From: Halicephalobus mephisto
Lineage: Eukaryota; Nematoda; Chromadorea; Rhabditida; Panagrolaimidae
Assembly: GCA_009193035.1 (NCBI GenBank)
Contig: SWDT01000224.1
Location: 124,001-188,000, forward strand
Reading direction: 5' to 3'
Length of the DNA stretch: 64,000 nucleotides
Under the pieces are notes generated by a model, which worked only from the letters and a program-made list of their open reading frames with translations, ran no database searches and had not been told where the DNA came from. A program made the position numbers and the translations under genes. Within the stretch, counting starts at the first letter, position 1; every line of letters begins with the position of its first letter. Of this stretch, positions 62,897 through 64,000 are shown piece by piece.

Positions 62897-63745
62897 TCAC
62901 CCTTCTTGACCTCCATCTGTAGCGGTATCTATTGGTTCTGAAGCAGAAACATTGGGAACTTCGGCTTCTCCAATTTCCTCGTTTTCATTATCGAACATTT
63001 GAGATTTTTCCACTTCTTCGACTTCGTTATTGGCCGATGGTTCTTCGACAGGGAAATCGAAGAGCGATCCATTCTGTCTCAAAAATGCTTGAATCTGGAG
63101 ATGGGTCAGTTTCATCCGCATGTCGACCTCCCGCCTCTTGGCGTTGAGAAGAGCTAATTGGGCTTGATGAAGTTCTTCTTTCCTTCTGTAATTAGCTTCT
63201 ACTTCAGTCTCATATTCATCTTCATTGACAGAAGGGGTATTGGCCCCAGATTCAGTCACAGAGTTAAGTTCTTCATGGACACTCGAAGGAGTAGAGTTGC
63301 TAGGTTTTTCTTGTTCTTCGTATTCGTCGGTTGGGAACTAAATTAAAAGATAAAAATAAATTAACTATCATAAACCTACGATAATCTTCTTGAAGACGAA
63401 CGTTTCTGCCTCCTGATCAACAAGGGCTGGTTCGGTCTTCGTTGGAGGGAGAGTTCTTCTTTTCTTGTTCACGGGCTCGTCAGTGTTCTTTCCGATCGAT
63501 AGAGACCGCTGCTGCTCTCTCTTCTTTACAACAACCGGCTTCCCACCGACTCCGGGTTTGAAATTAGGATCATTTCTAATCATATTCTGAAGCCATAGGG
63601 GAAACTTAATCCCCGGAACAGCAATGTCCTCCAATCTGATCTTGTGATTAGATGCAAGTCGTTTGTAGAACATCTCTGCCAAATGACGGGCCTTGTCCTG
63701 CTTGAAGGCGTAAGAAGACCGAAGACTTCTCCATCTGTTCCGTAC
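62897..63745 (-). CDS. MADF-domain protein (partial, 5' end beyond window)
   Basis: Probable DNA-binding protein of the MADF (Myb/SANT-like in Adf-1) type. Two exons seen: 63380-63745 and 62897-63337, 268 residues. The first begins after a TTTCAG acceptor with VRNRWRSLRSSYAFKQDKAR, the C-terminal half of a MADF domain; FPLWLQNMI follows shortly after. The rest is Lys/Arg-rich (VNKKRRTLPP, possible nuclear signal) and then acidic, with a helical Gln/Leu/Lys segment (AQLALLNAKRREVDMRMKLT) near the C-terminus. The exon with the first MADF helices must lie upstream, probably beyond 64000, where the window ends next to ATGAACAA/GTAAGT on the minus strand. Confidence 0.7.
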
Positions 63746-63883
63746 CTGAAACCGAATATTGCCCACTAGATCGATAAACAATTGAAAAGACGCCGAGAGA
63801 TAAATGTTAGTTGTTTATAGACAGAGGCGAAAATCGATACTGAGCAGGGTTCAAGTAGGACTCGCAAGATAAGGGAAATCTTT

Positions 63884-63895
63884 TTTCGCGCCAAA
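63884..63895. promoter_or_regulatory. E2F/DP-like site in MADF gene intron or promoter
   Basis: TTTCGCGCCAAA, identical to the site at 44310-44321. It lies 140 bases upstream of the first seen MADF exon. Confidence 0.3.
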
Positions 63896-64000
63896 TTCAG
63901 GAACTCAGATTAAATTAAAAATCCATCTCCATACATCATCTCAATTCCAACCAACAACTCATCAACAGTTAATTACCGGATTAAAAACTTACTTGTTCAT

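Overview
The window is from a compact, AT-rich nematode nuclear genome, most likely a rhabditid. Pointers are many introns of only 37-60 bases with TTTCAG-type acceptors, acceptors placed just before start codons (expected for spliced-leader trans-splicing), same-strand genes 100-150 bases apart (operon-like), and nematode genes: a LIN-31-type forkhead, OIG-4, a vitellogenin with VPE promoter boxes, an SRSX-type chemoreceptor and SAS-4. All gene models were spliced by eye from the sequence, and summed exon lengths keep frame except where stated.

Layout. 1-6.5 kb: an unrecognised four- or five-exon gene (-), dbt-1 (+), an SLC25A33/36-like mitochondrial carrier (-). 6.5-14 kb: a small multi-pass membrane protein (+), then a minus-strand series transcribed pgm -> REXO1-like exonuclease -> acylglycerol kinase. 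14.5-24 kb: an SLC22 organic cation transporter, lin-31, and a cysteine-rich secreted protein, all minus. 24.3-28.7 kb: an ethylmalonyl-CoA decarboxylase-like gene 104 bases upstream of mtr-4. 28.7-31.5 kb: repeat-rich spacer with a solo-LTR-like element. 31.5-33.6 kb: a Kruppel-like factor with two alternative, in-phase last coding exons. 33.7-38.5 kb: a microprotein gene behind eIF2B-epsilon, oig-4, and a C2HC zinc-finger gene head to head with it. 38.7-43.7 kb: testin and sas-4. 46-51.5 kb: vitellogenin. 51.6-55.6 kb: ADP/ATP carrier and two tandem strictosidine-synthase/APMAP-like genes. 57.2-59.8 kb: glutamine-fructose-6-phosphate aminotransferase. 60.6-61.9 kb: SRSX-type receptor. 62.9 kb to the end: a MADF-domain gene cut by the window edge.

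Most genes are housekeeping (branched-chain amino-acid breakdown, sugar phosphates and hexosamine, nucleotide exchange across the mitochondrial membrane, RNA surveillance, translation initiation, centriole assembly) or developmental and reproductive (LIN-31, KLF, OIG-4, vitellogenin). There is no prokaryote-like defence or mobile gene cluster. The most unusual feature is the KLF locus, where including or skipping one exon would swap the third zinc finger. Other points are an intron-dwelling repeat family, a testin with no visible PET domain, a frame-neutral 75-nt exon in GFAT, overlapping start codons between oig-4 and its neighbour, and several candidate operons.
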